A stretch of 64,000 bases of DNA from CAZYFH01 sp965197395 (GTDB lineage: Bacteria; Acidobacteriota; Vicinamibacteria; Vicinamibacterales; UBA8438): assembly GCA_965197395.1 (NCBI GenBank), contig CBDANB010000007.1:62001-126000 (forward strand), in the 5' to 3' direction. Below the pieces are notes generated by a model, which was not told the DNA's origin, did not search any database, and saw only the letters and a program-made list of their open reading frames with translations. Positions 16,648-25,036 of this stretch are shown one piece after another; within the stretch, counting starts at the first letter, position 1, and each line of letters starts with the position of its first letter. Position numbers and translations under genes: made by a program.

Positions 16648-17742
16648 GTGACGACGTACTCCATTGCGGTGATTCCGGGTGATGGCATCGGCACGGAAGT
16701 CGTGCCCGAAGGCCAACGCGTGCTGGAGGCCGCGGGGCGCGCTTTTGGCTTCGCGTGGCGCTGGACAGCGCTCGACTGGGGCTGCGAGCTGTACGCCGAC
16801 ACGGGGAAGATGACGTCGGGTGGTGGCGTCGACGATCTGCGCGCCGCCGACGCGGTCTATCTCGGCGCGGTCGGATACCCAGGCGTTGCCGACCATGTCT
16901 CGTTGTGGGGGTTGTTGATCCCAATCCGGCGGCGTTTCGACCAGTACGTCAACCTGCGTCCCGTACGGCTCCTGCCAGGGCTCCGGACTCCGCTGGCTGG
17001 ACGGTCACCGGCGGACATCGATTTCATCGTCGTTCGGGAGAACACGGAGGGGGAGTATTCGGAGGTCGGTGGCCGGATGTTCGCGGGGACCGAGAATGAG
17101 CTGGTCGTGCAGCAGGCGATCTTCACCCGCCGCGGCACCGACCGGGTGATTCGTTACGCCTTCGACCTGGCGCGCACGCGGGTCAAACGCCACCTCACCT
17201 CCGCGACGAAATCGAACGGCATTATTCACAGCATGCCCTTCTGGGATGAGCGCTTTCGAGCGATCGCCGCCGAGTATCCCGACGTGCGGACGGACCAGTT
17301 CCACATCGACATCCTCGCGGCGCATCTCGTGCAACATCCGGATTGGTTCGACGTGATCGTCGCGAGCAATCTGTTCGGCGACATCCTCTCCGACATCGGA
17401 CCCGCGCTCGCCGGGTCGATCGGCCTCGCACCCGGGGCCAACATCAATCCCGAACGGACACACCCCTCGATGTTCGAGCCGGTGCATGGGTCGGCGCCCG
17501 ACATCGCCGGTCAGGGCATCGCCAATCCCATCGGGCAGATCTGGACCGGTGCGATGATGCTCGATCACCTGGGGGAGCGAGAGGCCGCCGCCGCCGTCGT
17601 CCAGGCAATCGAGGCGCACGTCGCGGCTGGCGACTGTCTCACCCGGGATCTGGGTGGCACGGCGTCGACCGCGGACGTCGGCGCGGCTATTGCCGCGCGC
17701 GTAGACCTCGGCGCATCATCCCCGTCTGATGCTACAGGTTGA
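16648..17742 (+). CDS. Tartrate dehydrogenase-like (isocitrate/isopropylmalate dehydrogenase family)
   Basis: NAD-dependent beta-decarboxylating dehydrogenase, 364 residues from a GTG start. Motifs: IAVIPGDGIGTEVVPEG (N terminus), VVRENTEGEYSEVGG (substrate site), TSATKSNGIIHSMPFWDE, VASNLFGDILSDIGPAL (metal Asp pair), FEPVHGSAPDIAGQGIANP (cofactor site). WGLLIPIRRRFDQYVNLRPVRLLPG is the tartrate dehydrogenase/malate dehydrogenase (decarboxylating) version of the family. Likely acts on tartrate or D-malate; isopropylmalate is less likely as no leu genes are nearby. Its last 11 bp overlap the end of amt on the other strand. Confidence 0.88.
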   Translation: MTTYSIAVIPGDGIGTEVVPEGQRVLEAAGRAFGFAWRWTALDWGCELYADTGKMTSGGGVDDLRAADAVYLGAVGYPGVADHVSLWGLLIPIRRRFDQYVNLRPVRLLPGLRTPLAGRSPADIDFIVVRENTEGEYSEVGGRMFAGTENELVVQQAIFTRRGTDRVIRYAFDLARTRVKRHLTSATKSNGIIHSMPFWDERFRAIAAEYPDVRTDQFHIDILAAHLVQHPDWFDVIVASNLFGDILSDIGPALAGSIGLAPGANINPERTHPSMFEPVHGSAPDIAGQGIANPIGQIWTGAMMLDHLGEREAAAAVVQAIEAHVAAGDCLTRDLGGTASTADVGAAIAARVDLGASSPSDATG

Positions 17743-19027
17743 AACCGCGCTCGTCGTGTAGCGCCAGGTCCAGGCCCCCGGCTTCTTCCTCGTTCGTGAC
17801 GCGCAGCCCCATGACTCCGTCGAGCACCTTCACGATGATGAGGGTCATGACGCCGCTGTAGGCGATGGTGGCCCCGGCGCCGATGAACTGCAGCCCGAGC
17901 TGACTCGCGATGCCGTTCTCGAGCCCAGAGCCGCCGAACGCCTCCGCGGTGAACACGCCGGTCAGGATGGCGCCCACGAAGCCTCCCACTCCATGGACCC
18001 CGAACACGTCGAGGGAATCGTCGTAGCCCATCGACTTCTTGAGACGGCTCGACGCCCAGTAGCAAAGGGCTCCGGCGGCGAGGCCGATACCAATCGCGCC
18101 TTCCGGGCCCACGGTGCCCGATGCCGGCGTGATGGCGACGAGCCCTGCCACCGCACCCGTGGCGATACCCAGCGCGCTCGGTTTGCCGTGCGATATCCAC
18201 TCGATGCTCATCCAGGTGAAGCCAGCGGTGGCCGTTGCGATATGGGTGACGGCCATCGCCATCCCGGCGACACCGTCGGCCGCCACCTCGCTGCCGGCGT
18301 TGAACCCGAACCATCCGACCCAGAGCATCGACGCGCCGACCACGGTCAGCACGAGACTGTTCGGCGTCATCGGGGTCGACGGGTAGCCTTCGCGTTTGCC
18401 GAGCACGATGCAGAGCACGAGGGCGGCGACCCCCGCGTTGATGTGCACGACCGTGCCGCCCGCAAAGTCGAGGACGCCCATCTCGCCGAGCCAGCCGCCG
18501 CCCCAGACCCAGTGCGCGATCGGTGCGTAGACCAGCGTGACCCAGACCGCCATGAACACCATCATCGTCGAGAACTTCATGCGCTCGGCAAAGGCGCCCA
18601 CCATCAGGGCAGGGGTGATGATGGCGAAGGTGAGCTGGAACATCTGGAACACCGACTCGGGAATCGTGCCGTTCACCGTGTCGACGTCGACACCGGAGAG
18701 AAAGACATTGCCCATGCCGATGAAGGCGTTGAGACCGCCGCCGTCGCCGAACGCGAGTCCGTACACGAACACCGTCCACAGGATCGTGATCAAACAGGTG
18801 ATCGCAAAGCACTGCATCATGACCGACAGGACGTTCTTGGCCCGCACGAGGCCGGCATAGAACAGCGACAGCCCGGGGATCGTCATGAACAGCACCAGCA
18901 CGCTCGACGTGAGCATCCAGGCGGTATCGCCGGAGTTCAACTCCTGCGCCCAGGCAATGCGCGGGAAGGCAACGGCGAACGCGGCGGCGAGTCCAATGCA
19001 AATGGCAGTCGATTTGAGCGGCTTCAT
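17732..19027 (-). CDS. amt: Ammonium transporter
   Basis: Inner-membrane NH4+/NH3 channel. 431 residues with a cleaved-looking leader (AVAFPRIAWAQE) and 11 membrane helices. The twin pore histidines are present in GGTVVHINAG and FGVHGVGGF. NTGDTAWM-like start (NSGDTAWMLTS) and GLSLFYAGLVRAKN are family signatures. ATG at 19027 follows GGAAGGAACC; an upstream in-frame extension is rejected. It lies 52 bp downstream of glnB on the same strand, the standard glnB/K-amt operon in which the PII protein plugs the channel under nitrogen excess. Confidence 0.95.
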   Translation of the reverse strand: MKPLKSTAICIGLAAAFAVAFPRIAWAQELNSGDTAWMLTSSVLVLFMTIPGLSLFYAGLVRAKNVLSVMMQCFAITCLITILWTVFVYGLAFGDGGGLNAFIGMGNVFLSGVDVDTVNGTIPESVFQMFQLTFAIITPALMVGAFAERMKFSTMMVFMAVWVTLVYAPIAHWVWGGGWLGEMGVLDFAGGTVVHINAGVAALVLCIVLGKREGYPSTPMTPNSLVLTVVGASMLWVGWFGFNAGSEVAADGVAGMAMAVTHIATATAGFTWMSIEWISHGKPSALGIATGAVAGLVAITPASGTVGPEGAIGIGLAAGALCYWASSRLKKSMGYDDSLDVFGVHGVGGFVGAILTGVFTAEAFGGSGLENGIASQLGLQFIGAGATIAYSGVMTLIIVKVLDGVMGLRVTNEEEAGGLDLALHDERGFNL

Positions 19028-19079
19028 GGGTGTGGTTCCTTCCCGATACGTGGCCCTGTCGTGCGGTGTGAGTCCGGAC

Positions 19080-19418
19080 CTACAACGCGTCGTTTCCGGC
19101 TTCACCCGTGCGGATGCGAACGGCCTGGGTCATGTCGCTCACGAAGATCTTGCCATCGCCGATCTGACCGGTGCGGGCTGAGGTCTTCACGGCGTCGACC
19201 ACCGACTCGGCCTGGTCGTCGGCGACGACGATCTCCAGCTTGATCTTCGGCACGAAATCAACGGAGTACTCCGCGCCCCGATAGATCTCCGTGTGTCCCT
19301 TCTGTCGCCCGAAGCCCTTCACCTCAGTCGTCGTCAGACCGGTCACGCCAAGGCGTGACAGCGTGTCACGAACCTCGTCGAGCATGTGGGGCTTGATGAT
19401 CGCTGTGACCAACTTCAT
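19080..19418 (-). CDS. glnB: Nitrogen regulatory PII protein
   Basis: Trimeric nitrogen/carbon sensor of 112 residues, exact family length. MKLVTAIIKPHMLDEVRDTL start, T-loop GHTEIYRGAEYSVDFVPK with the uridylylatable Tyr (second Y, position 51-equivalent), and C-terminal signature region TGQIGDGKIFVSDM. ATG at 19418 follows GGAAGGAGACGCAGA. Linked to amt it would be called GlnK by context. An in-frame upstream extension reads through the 25-bp repeats and encodes repetitive CRAPRG-type sequence, so it is rejected. Confidence 0.95.
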   Translation of the reverse strand: MKLVTAIIKPHMLDEVRDTLSRLGVTGLTTTEVKGFGRQKGHTEIYRGAEYSVDFVPKIKLEIVVADDQAESVVDAVKTSARTGQIGDGKIFVSDMTQAVRIRTGEAGNDAL

Positions 19419-19877
19419 TCTGCGTCTCCTTCCCTCGGAGCCGACGCTGCGACCCCGCGGTGCGCGACAGGCTGCGACCCCGCGGTGCGCGACAGGCTGC
19501 GACCCCGCGGTGCGCGACAGGCTGCGACCCCGCGGTGCGCGACAGGCTGCGAGCAGTCCGATCGGCGGCGCCAACTATATCAAGCCGCACCGCGTGGTGA
19601 CCGACGAAATTGGCGATGTGGCCCGAGAAACCACATTGCCGGTGCGGAGGCAGATGTTCTGAAATGGACCACCCTCAGTCGAAAAATGTGAGTCACCGCT
19701 TGCCCTTTGCGTTTCCCGATTCTTGCCTCGAACACGTAACTATAAATGAATGCGAGGGTTACAGTGACAGTGGCTCCATGGCGACATGCAGGTCCAGAAC
19801 TTGCAAAACGGGATCGTAGCGCGTCACGAGGCTCGGTTGCGGGAACCGACCCGACTCGCGCGGGAGAGGAACGCCCA
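19419..19877. other. Divergent intergenic region glnB / HD-GYP gene
   Basis: 459 bp without a supported gene. It holds the 25-bp repeat array next to glnB, a TATAGT hexamer on the minus strand at 19574-19579 and a TATAAA hexamer on the plus strand at about 19741-19746, either of which may be a -10. The local sequence 19660-19760 is less GC-rich than its surroundings. No sigma54 site (TGGC-N8-TTGC) was found for glnB. Confidence 0.5.
19447..19546. repeat. Four perfect 25-bp tandem repeats upstream of glnB
   Basis: Unit CTGCGACCCCGCGGTGCGCGACAGG, given here as CTGCGACCCC + GCGGTGCGCG + ACAGG, is repeated four times without a mismatch, beginning 29 bp upstream of the glnB ATG. A possible -10 (TATAGT on the minus strand, 19574-19579) lies upstream, so the array would be in the glnB mRNA leader. 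Each unit contains CCGCGG. Not CRISPR: there are no spacers. Identical copies imply recent expansion or slippage. Confidence 0.95.
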
Positions 19878-20885
19878 ATGAATACGGCTGCGCAAGCCTT
19901 TGACGCACCGGCGGGTCAAGCGCCGGCGTCTGCGTTCGCCACCAACGCGCGCACGCAATTCGAGCGAGTCAACAAGGAACTGTGGCTCGTGCTGTCCTTG
20001 TTCGTCATCGCCGCGCTACTGAACTTCGCCGTGTCGTCGCAGCGTATGGTGCTCGGGTTCTACACCTTGCCAACGGTGGTGTCCGCGTATCTCTACGGCC
20101 GCCGGCACGCGACGTTGACGGCACTCGCCAGCGTACTGCTGGTGGTGCTCCTCCGGTATTTTAACCCGGAGCTCTTCGGCCTCGGCGTGGCCAGCGCCAT
20201 GGAGTGGCTCGAGATCACGGTGTGGGGTGGAACGCTGATCGTGACCGGCTACCTCATGGGCTCGCTTTACGAGTACAAGGACGCGCAGGTGCGAGAGCTC
20301 CGTGAGACCTATCACGGCATCCTGATGATCTTGCGGCACTTCATCTCCAAGGACAAATACACCGAAAACCACTCGTATCGGGTGTCGGTGTACGCGACGA
20401 AGATCGCCGCGCATCTGGGACTCGATAACGAGCGTATCGAGGACATTCGCTCGGCCGCGCTGCTCCACGACATCGGCAAGCTCGACATCAGCAAGCAGAT
20501 TCTCTACAAGGCGGCCCGTCTGACGGCGAACGAGTTCTCGGAGATGCAAAAGCACGTCGAGAAGGGGATTGCGATGCTCGAGCCGGTCGGGGGGTCACTT
20601 CGACGAATCCTGCCGATCATCCTGTCTCATCACGACAAGTTCGACGGGTCCGGCTATCACCCGGCACATGGTGAGGAGATCCCGGTCGAGGCACGCATCA
20701 TCTCGGTCGCTGACGTGTTCGACTCGCTGACCAGCGACCGGCCGTATCGCAAGGCGATGTCGCCGTTCGAGGTTCGGGAGATTCTCGTGAAGGGCTCCGG
20801 GAGCGAGTTCGACCCCAAGGTCGTCGACGCGTTTCTGGTGGCGTTCCGGAAGGGCGAAATGGAGGTGCCCTCGCTGGTCGTCTAG
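19878..20885 (+). CDS. Membrane HD-GYP-type phosphohydrolase
   Basis: 335 residues. Three or four membrane helices (about 34-54, 58-75, 79-96 and 110-130), then a cytoplasmic HD-GYP domain: HDIGK at 197-201, HHDKFDGSGY at 251-260 (the GYP box, as GSGYH), ISVADVFDSLTSDRPYRKA at about 274-292. The family hydrolyses cyclic di-GMP or related dinucleotides; the intact metal-binding His/Asp set suggests it is active. No PAS, GAF or receiver domain is present, so the membrane part may sense the signal. ATG at 19878 follows GGGAGAGGAACG. Two PilZ proteins elsewhere in the window are possible effectors of the same messenger. Confidence 0.9.
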   Translation: MNTAAQAFDAPAGQAPASAFATNARTQFERVNKELWLVLSLFVIAALLNFAVSSQRMVLGFYTLPTVVSAYLYGRRHATLTALASVLLVVLLRYFNPELFGLGVASAMEWLEITVWGGTLIVTGYLMGSLYEYKDAQVRELRETYHGILMILRHFISKDKYTENHSYRVSVYATKIAAHLGLDNERIEDIRSAALLHDIGKLDISKQILYKAARLTANEFSEMQKHVEKGIAMLEPVGGSLRRILPIILSHHDKFDGSGYHPAHGEEIPVEARIISVADVFDSLTSDRPYRKAMSPFEVREILVKGSGSEFDPKVVDAFLVAFRKGEMEVPSLVV

Positions 20886-20908
20886 ACCTGGGGACTCGGG
20901 TGCTTCGG

Positions 20909-20940
20909 GCGGGCCGGCGGATCTCCATCCGTCGGCCCGC
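20909..20940. terminator. Strong hairpin between convergent genes
   Basis: 12-bp stem GCGGGCCGGCGG / CCGTCGGCCCGC (one G-U pair) with an 8-nt loop, sitting between the convergent HD-GYP and acyl-CoA dehydrogenase genes. There is no T-run, so it may act as a bidirectional barrier or with Rho rather than as a classic intrinsic terminator. Confidence 0.55.
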
Positions 20941-20960
20941 ACGCATGTACGCGGTCTACA

Positions 20961-23080
20961 TCACACCCGCTGGAACAGCGGGAGCGACCCGCCGCGTGCG
21001 ACCAACGCGGCGGCGATCTGCGCACGCAACGCGATGCGGTCGGGCGGGAGCGGCAATCGGAGGCGCACCGTATCGAGCGCGGCGCGAAGCGCGCTCCCGG
21101 CGTGCAAGCCGCCGAGGATGTCAGTCGCCTCACGCTCGATGTTGACGACCGCGCGGTCGAGCACGAGCCGAGCCAACGCGCGCGCGAAGCCGGTGTCGGC
21201 GCCCGGTCGGCTCTGTTCCAGCTTCATAACGCGGAGCACCGTCGACTCAGCCGCGTAGAGCTCAATGGCGATGGATGCGAGGCTCCCCAGATAGCCCTGC
21301 ATGTCGTGACCCAACAATGACTGTGCTCCGAAGCGGTCGATGAGCTCCGTCAGCAGGTCGCGATACAGGGCCCTCAGAGCGGGGACATGCTCGTAGAGCG
21401 CCGTGGCGGACTCGGGGTCGCCGGACGGAGCCACCGCCGGCACCGCCGGTGTGGCGGGTGGGAGCTCCAATGTTCCGCGCTCGATCCGGCGGAGGACCGC
21501 CTTCGAGATGCTCAGCCGGCAGATCTCGCTCGTCCCCTCGTAGATGCGTGTGATGCGCGAATCACGATACATCTGGGCCGCGGGATAGTCCTCGCTGAAC
21601 CCGTTACCTCCAAAAATCTGGGTCTATCCGGGTTTCCCAACGCTATTTTGGGGCCTTTCGGGGTTTTTTGTGGATGATTTGATGGGAAAGGCCCTGTGGA
21701 AGCTCGTGGAAAACGCGCAGCGTTTTCCGAGGTGCGGTGGGCGCGTTCTGTGCGTCCACGGCGCCGGCAGCTTCCACAGGGCCCATCCGTATGGCGACAA
21801 GATCGCCGCGTCCTCGGACTGCAGTCGACCCGTGAATGACTATGTTCACATCGAAGCGGCCGACCTGTGCAGGCCGAACGCTCGATTTACCCAGGAAAGA
21901 CAGGGATATCAGGTACTTACGCCCTTTGGGAAACTCGGATATAGCCAAAAATCTGCAGCGTGTCATCCGCGAGTCCGTGGTAGCTCTCGGACCCGTAGAC
22001 TTTGGCGATAGCGCATTCAGCCGAGAACTCGGTGAGCGTCGCGAGCTTGGCGTCGAGGGATTGACGCTCGGCAGCGTCGAGCGCTTCCAGGGCGGTGTAG
22101 ACGAGGCCAGCCGTCCGATAGGCGATGGACTCGGTGGCGTAGGCCCGCGCGGCCATATCGGCGAGCTTGGCCTGAATGAGTCCAAAGTTCGCGATCGGCT
22201 CCCCAAACTGGCGTCGTTCGGTCGCGTAAGCGGTCGCGGTCGCCAGCGCCTTCTTGGATGTCCCGGCGCAGTTGGCCGCCATCTTCATCCGGCCAAGGTT
22301 GAGCGTGCACATGGCCACCTTGTGCCCCTTGCCCACCTCGCCAAGGACGTTGTCGACCGGAATGGCCACGTCGTCGAGGTTCAGCGCGCAGACGGACGAG
22401 CCGTGGAGGCCGAGAAGATGCTCGTGCTGACCGACGGTCAGCCCCGGCGTGGAGCGCTCCAGGAGGAAGGCCGTGAAGTCGCTGCCGTTCACCTTGGCGA
22501 AGAGGATGAAGAGGTCGGCCCAGCCGGCGTTTGTAATCCACTGCTTTGTGCCGTTGACGACGTAGTGGGTGCCCGCGTCGTTGAGGACGGCGGTCGTGCG
22601 GATGTTCATCGCATCCGAGCCGGAGCTCGGCTCGGTGAGCGCGAACGCGGCCATCAATCGCCCGTCCATCGCGCGCGGCAAATATCTGTCGCGCTGGCTC
22701 TGGGTGCCAAAATTGATGAGCGGCAGGGTGCCGATGCCTTGATGGGCGAAGACGGTGGAGGCCAGACCCCCGAGCACCGATCGGGTCTCGCTCATACCGG
22801 CGATCGCCAGCACGTTGAGGCCCAGACCGCCGTGCTCCTCCGGCACCTCGGCCATGAAGATCCCGAGATCGGCTGCCTTGCGGAACAGCGGAAGAATGAC
22901 CTTTTCGTCGCGCTGCTCGATCCGGTCCACCACCGGTACGATCTCCTGGGCCGCGAACTCCTGAATCGACCGCATGAGCAGTCGCTCGTCCTCCCCCATG
23001 TCATCGGGGATGACGATGTCGTCGGCGGTGGCATCGTCGACAAGGAACCCGGTGCCCCGCAGCTTCGGGAGAACAGGCAT
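20961..23080 (-). pseudogene. Acyl-CoA dehydrogenase split by a 324-bp MITE
   Basis: FAD enzyme that oxidises acyl-CoA in beta-oxidation. The 5' part (from ATG 23080, after GAGAGGACG) encodes the dehydrogenase core to LADDTLQIFG (FALTEPSSGSDA, WITNAGWADL, ATERRQFGEPI). The 3' part begins GNGFSEDYPAAQMYRDSRITRIYEGTSEI and continues to a long helical C-terminal region as in VLCAD/ACAD9-type proteins. Between them lies a foreign segment with an 11-bp target duplication. Removing 335 bp joins QIFG|GNGFSEDY without a frame change, giving about 594 residues. As it stands the first frame ends in the insert (YIRVSQRA then stop), before the catalytic region near YEGTSEI, so the product should be inactive. 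Confidence 0.95.
21621..21944. mobile_element. Non-autonomous folded element (MITE) in acyl-CoA dehydrogenase
   Basis: 324 bp flanked by the 11-bp direct repeat CCAAAAATCTG (21610-21620 and 21945-21955). Ends are inverted: TATCCGGGTTTCCCAA against TATCCGAGTTTCCCAA, 15 of 16 identical. The interior folds: GGCCCTGTGGAAGCT (21690-21704) pairs perfectly with 21769-21783, and a nested GGAAAACGC-GCA-GCGTTTTCC hairpin is at 21708-21728. No transposase is encoded; a short plus-strand open stretch from 21670 has no recognised relatives. An 11-bp duplication is typical of the IS4 group among known families, but the parent element is not in this window. Confidence 0.9.
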
Positions 23081-23226
23081 GCTAGCGTCCTCTCACGGGA
23101 TCGCGTGGGTCGCGGTGTGCGGGGGCGGTCAGAGCGCGTCGGTGTCAACCGACACACCGCACCCCGCGCGGCTGACGATGCCGAGCCCGCTCTGGCGAGG
23201 ATGATGCTGGCGACCGCGTCGAGACG

Positions 23227-23913
23227 CTACAGCGCCAGCTGGCCGGCGAAGATCATGTCCTTGAACTTGAACTTCTTCTTGATCTCGTTGTCGGGGCCGA
23301 GCTTGGTAATGAACTCGACTTCCTTTTCGTCGAGCGTGAGGACGCCGCTCTTCGGAAACTGAATCACGACCTGTATCGTTTGCTCCGACTCGCGGAAGAA
23401 CCCGATATCCGCCGGCAGAATCGGTTCCCTGTCGTCCTTCCGCTTCAGCATCGTCGCGGCTTCCACCGCGTCCTTCATCTGCAGGAGCGCCGCAAACGGT
23501 GCCGGCAGGCCAACGGCAGACACGGTGTAGAAGGATTCTTCTTGGTCCAGTAGTTCCTGCGCCTCGGCGGGGATTTCGCCGCCCTCGCCGACCTGCGCCC
23601 TGATCATCGCCTGCTTGAGCGGCAAGGCGCTACTCCAGGCCACCGTCACGGGAAACCGCCGGATTCCCGCAAACTGCTCGCCGCCGCACTCGGGGGGGAT
23701 CCGGGCGCCGCTGGATAGCCCGCCGGGTGCTTCTGGGGTGAGACCGCCCAGCATGACGGTGTGCTTCTTCGCCCATGGCGAGTCGGTCAACATCTTCGCG
23801 ACTTCCTTGTCCGACCAGGACATGAAGTCTTTCTCTTCCCAGAAGTCGGCGGCCACGAGGGCCACGCTCGTCAGGAGCCAGACGCCGAGGATGCCGGCAA
23901 GCTTGCGTCGCAT
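23227..23913 (-). CDS. Secreted protein of unknown function (FWEEKDFMSWSDKEV type)
   Basis: 228 residues with a Sec signal peptide (MRRKLAGILGVWLLTSVALVAA). The mature start FWEEKDFMSWSDKEVAKMLTDSPWAKK recalls a module common in acidobacterial secreted proteins related to GWxTD-type sequences. The middle alternates strands and charged helices; the C terminus (EKEVEFITKLGPDNEIKKKFKFKDMIF) is highly charged. No enzymatic motif is visible. It lies 25 bp downstream of the initiator tRNA on the same strand and may be read through from it. Function is not assigned. Confidence 0.8.
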   Translation of the reverse strand: MRRKLAGILGVWLLTSVALVAADFWEEKDFMSWSDKEVAKMLTDSPWAKKHTVMLGGLTPEAPGGLSSGARIPPECGGEQFAGIRRFPVTVAWSSALPLKQAMIRAQVGEGGEIPAEAQELLDQEESFYTVSAVGLPAPFAALLQMKDAVEAATMLKRKDDREPILPADIGFFRESEQTIQVVIQFPKSGVLTLDEKEVEFITKLGPDNEIKKKFKFKDMIFAGQLAL

Positions 23914-23938
23914 TGTCTACCTCCGTCCTGCAGCCGAA

Positions 23939-24015
<77 letters not shown>

Positions 24016-24081
24016 TCACCGCACTCAACCCGTGATGGTAGCATGGCCCCAAAGGCCCGTCAAAATGGCAGCGAGAGTCGA

Positions 24082-24432
24082 TTACTCCGGATCTGCACTC
24101 ACGTCCGGGTCGTCGTGTAGCAGGAACACCGTCTCGCCCGGCCGGATCAGACCGAGTTCTTGCCGGGCCAATGCTTCGATCGCGTCCGGATCGTCCCGGA
24201 GCCGTCGCGCGGTGGTGCGAAGTCGCTCGTTCTCGACTTTGATCGCGTCCATCTCGGTCGCGAGCCGATGGTACGCGCGACGGGCGGCGAGTGAGGCGAA
24301 GAACCCGCGCTCGCCGACCAGCGCATTCACGACCAGCACCACTGTGACGAACAGCAGGCCGAGCCGCAGGGCACGGCGCGCTAGCCGGTTGGGAAGGGCG
24401 ATGGGTGTGTGTCGTGGGACGTATCGCGCCAT
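24082..24432 (-). CDS. ftsB: FtsB/DivIC-like cell division protein
   Basis: Small bitopic septum protein, 116 residues. One membrane helix (LRLGLLFVTVVLVVNALVG, about 23-41), then a periplasmic coiled coil (AYHRLATEMDAIKVENERLRTTARRL) and the conserved tail DPDAIEALARQELGLIRPGETVFLL, the part that contacts FtsL/FtsQ in known complexes. ATG at 24432 was chosen because upstream codons are low-complexity Arg/Ser. Not next to eno or other division genes here, so the symbol rests on sequence only. Confidence 0.88.
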   Translation of the reverse strand: MARYVPRHTPIALPNRLARRALRLGLLFVTVVLVVNALVGERGFFASLAARRAYHRLATEMDAIKVENERLRTTARRLRDDPDAIEALARQELGLIRPGETVFLLHDDPDVSADPE

Positions 24433-24667
24433 GAGGATGTAGCGCGCCCGGTTCGGGCGTCGTGGCCGGCGCGACCGAGCCGCCGGCGTCGTAGAACTGT
24501 TGTTTCGGCACCTGCGACTCAGCGGATTACCGGGGATGCGCGTCGTAGGCACACGACTGCACACAACGACATGTTCGTTGACCTCGTGTCCGGGTCTGGC
24601 GTTCGTCGCATAATGCTCTGGCGCGCATCCGGCGCGCGCGTCTCACTCGGAACACGAGGAGATCATC

Positions 24668-24991
24668 GTGAAGGACGCCGAGTTCGTGATCGCGTGGACG
24701 ACGCTGCCGACCGAAGCCGATGTCGCGACCTTCGCCAGAACGCTGGTCGACGAACGTCTCGCGGCCTGTGTGACGCTGTACTCGCCGGTGCAGTCGGTCT
24801 ATCGCTGGCGCGATCGTGTCGAGCAGGAATCGGAGCAACTCGTGCTCATCAAGACGACCGCTGCGCGGGTCGAGGCGCTCTGGGCGCGACTGCGTCAGCT
24901 GCACCCCTATGAGGTTCCGGAGTTCATCGTCGCGCCGGTCATCGATGGCAACGCTGCCTATCTGAACTGGATCAAGGAGTCGACGGGATAG
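24668..24991 (+). CDS. cutA: CutA1-type divalent cation tolerance protein
   Basis: 107 residues, the family length. PII-like trimeric fold. Signatures: ERLAACVTLYSPVQSVYRWRDRVEQESEQLVLIKTT and LHPYEVPEFIVAPV. GTG start at 24668 after GAGGAG with six-base spacing. The original role in copper tolerance is disputed in the family; metal binding is known but function is unclear. It diverges from ftsB with 235 bp between; a CATAAT hexamer near 24609 could be its -10. Confidence 0.93.
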   Translation: MKDAEFVIAWTTLPTEADVATFARTLVDERLAACVTLYSPVQSVYRWRDRVEQESEQLVLIKTTAARVEALWARLRQLHPYEVPEFIVAPVIDGNAAYLNWIKESTG

Positions 24992-25036
24992 GCCGCATGA
25001 TGTGGGTGGGCGTTTCCCGTTCGTGAGCACGCCTCA

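Noticed and set aside
19447..19546. CRISPR-like repeat array
   Set aside because: The four 25-bp units are directly abutting with no spacers and there are no cas genes.
19246..19574. N-terminally extended PII protein
   Set aside because: The extension encodes CRAPRG-type repeats from the 25-bp array; normal PII length and a good ribosome binding site fix the start at 19418.
19560..19700. Sigma54 promoter for glnB-amt
   Set aside because: No TGGC-N8-TTGC with correct GG/GC spacing was found on the minus strand.
21643..22206. 187-residue minus-strand protein across the MITE border
   Set aside because: It is a chimera of MITE sequence and an off-frame stretch of the acyl-CoA dehydrogenase gene.
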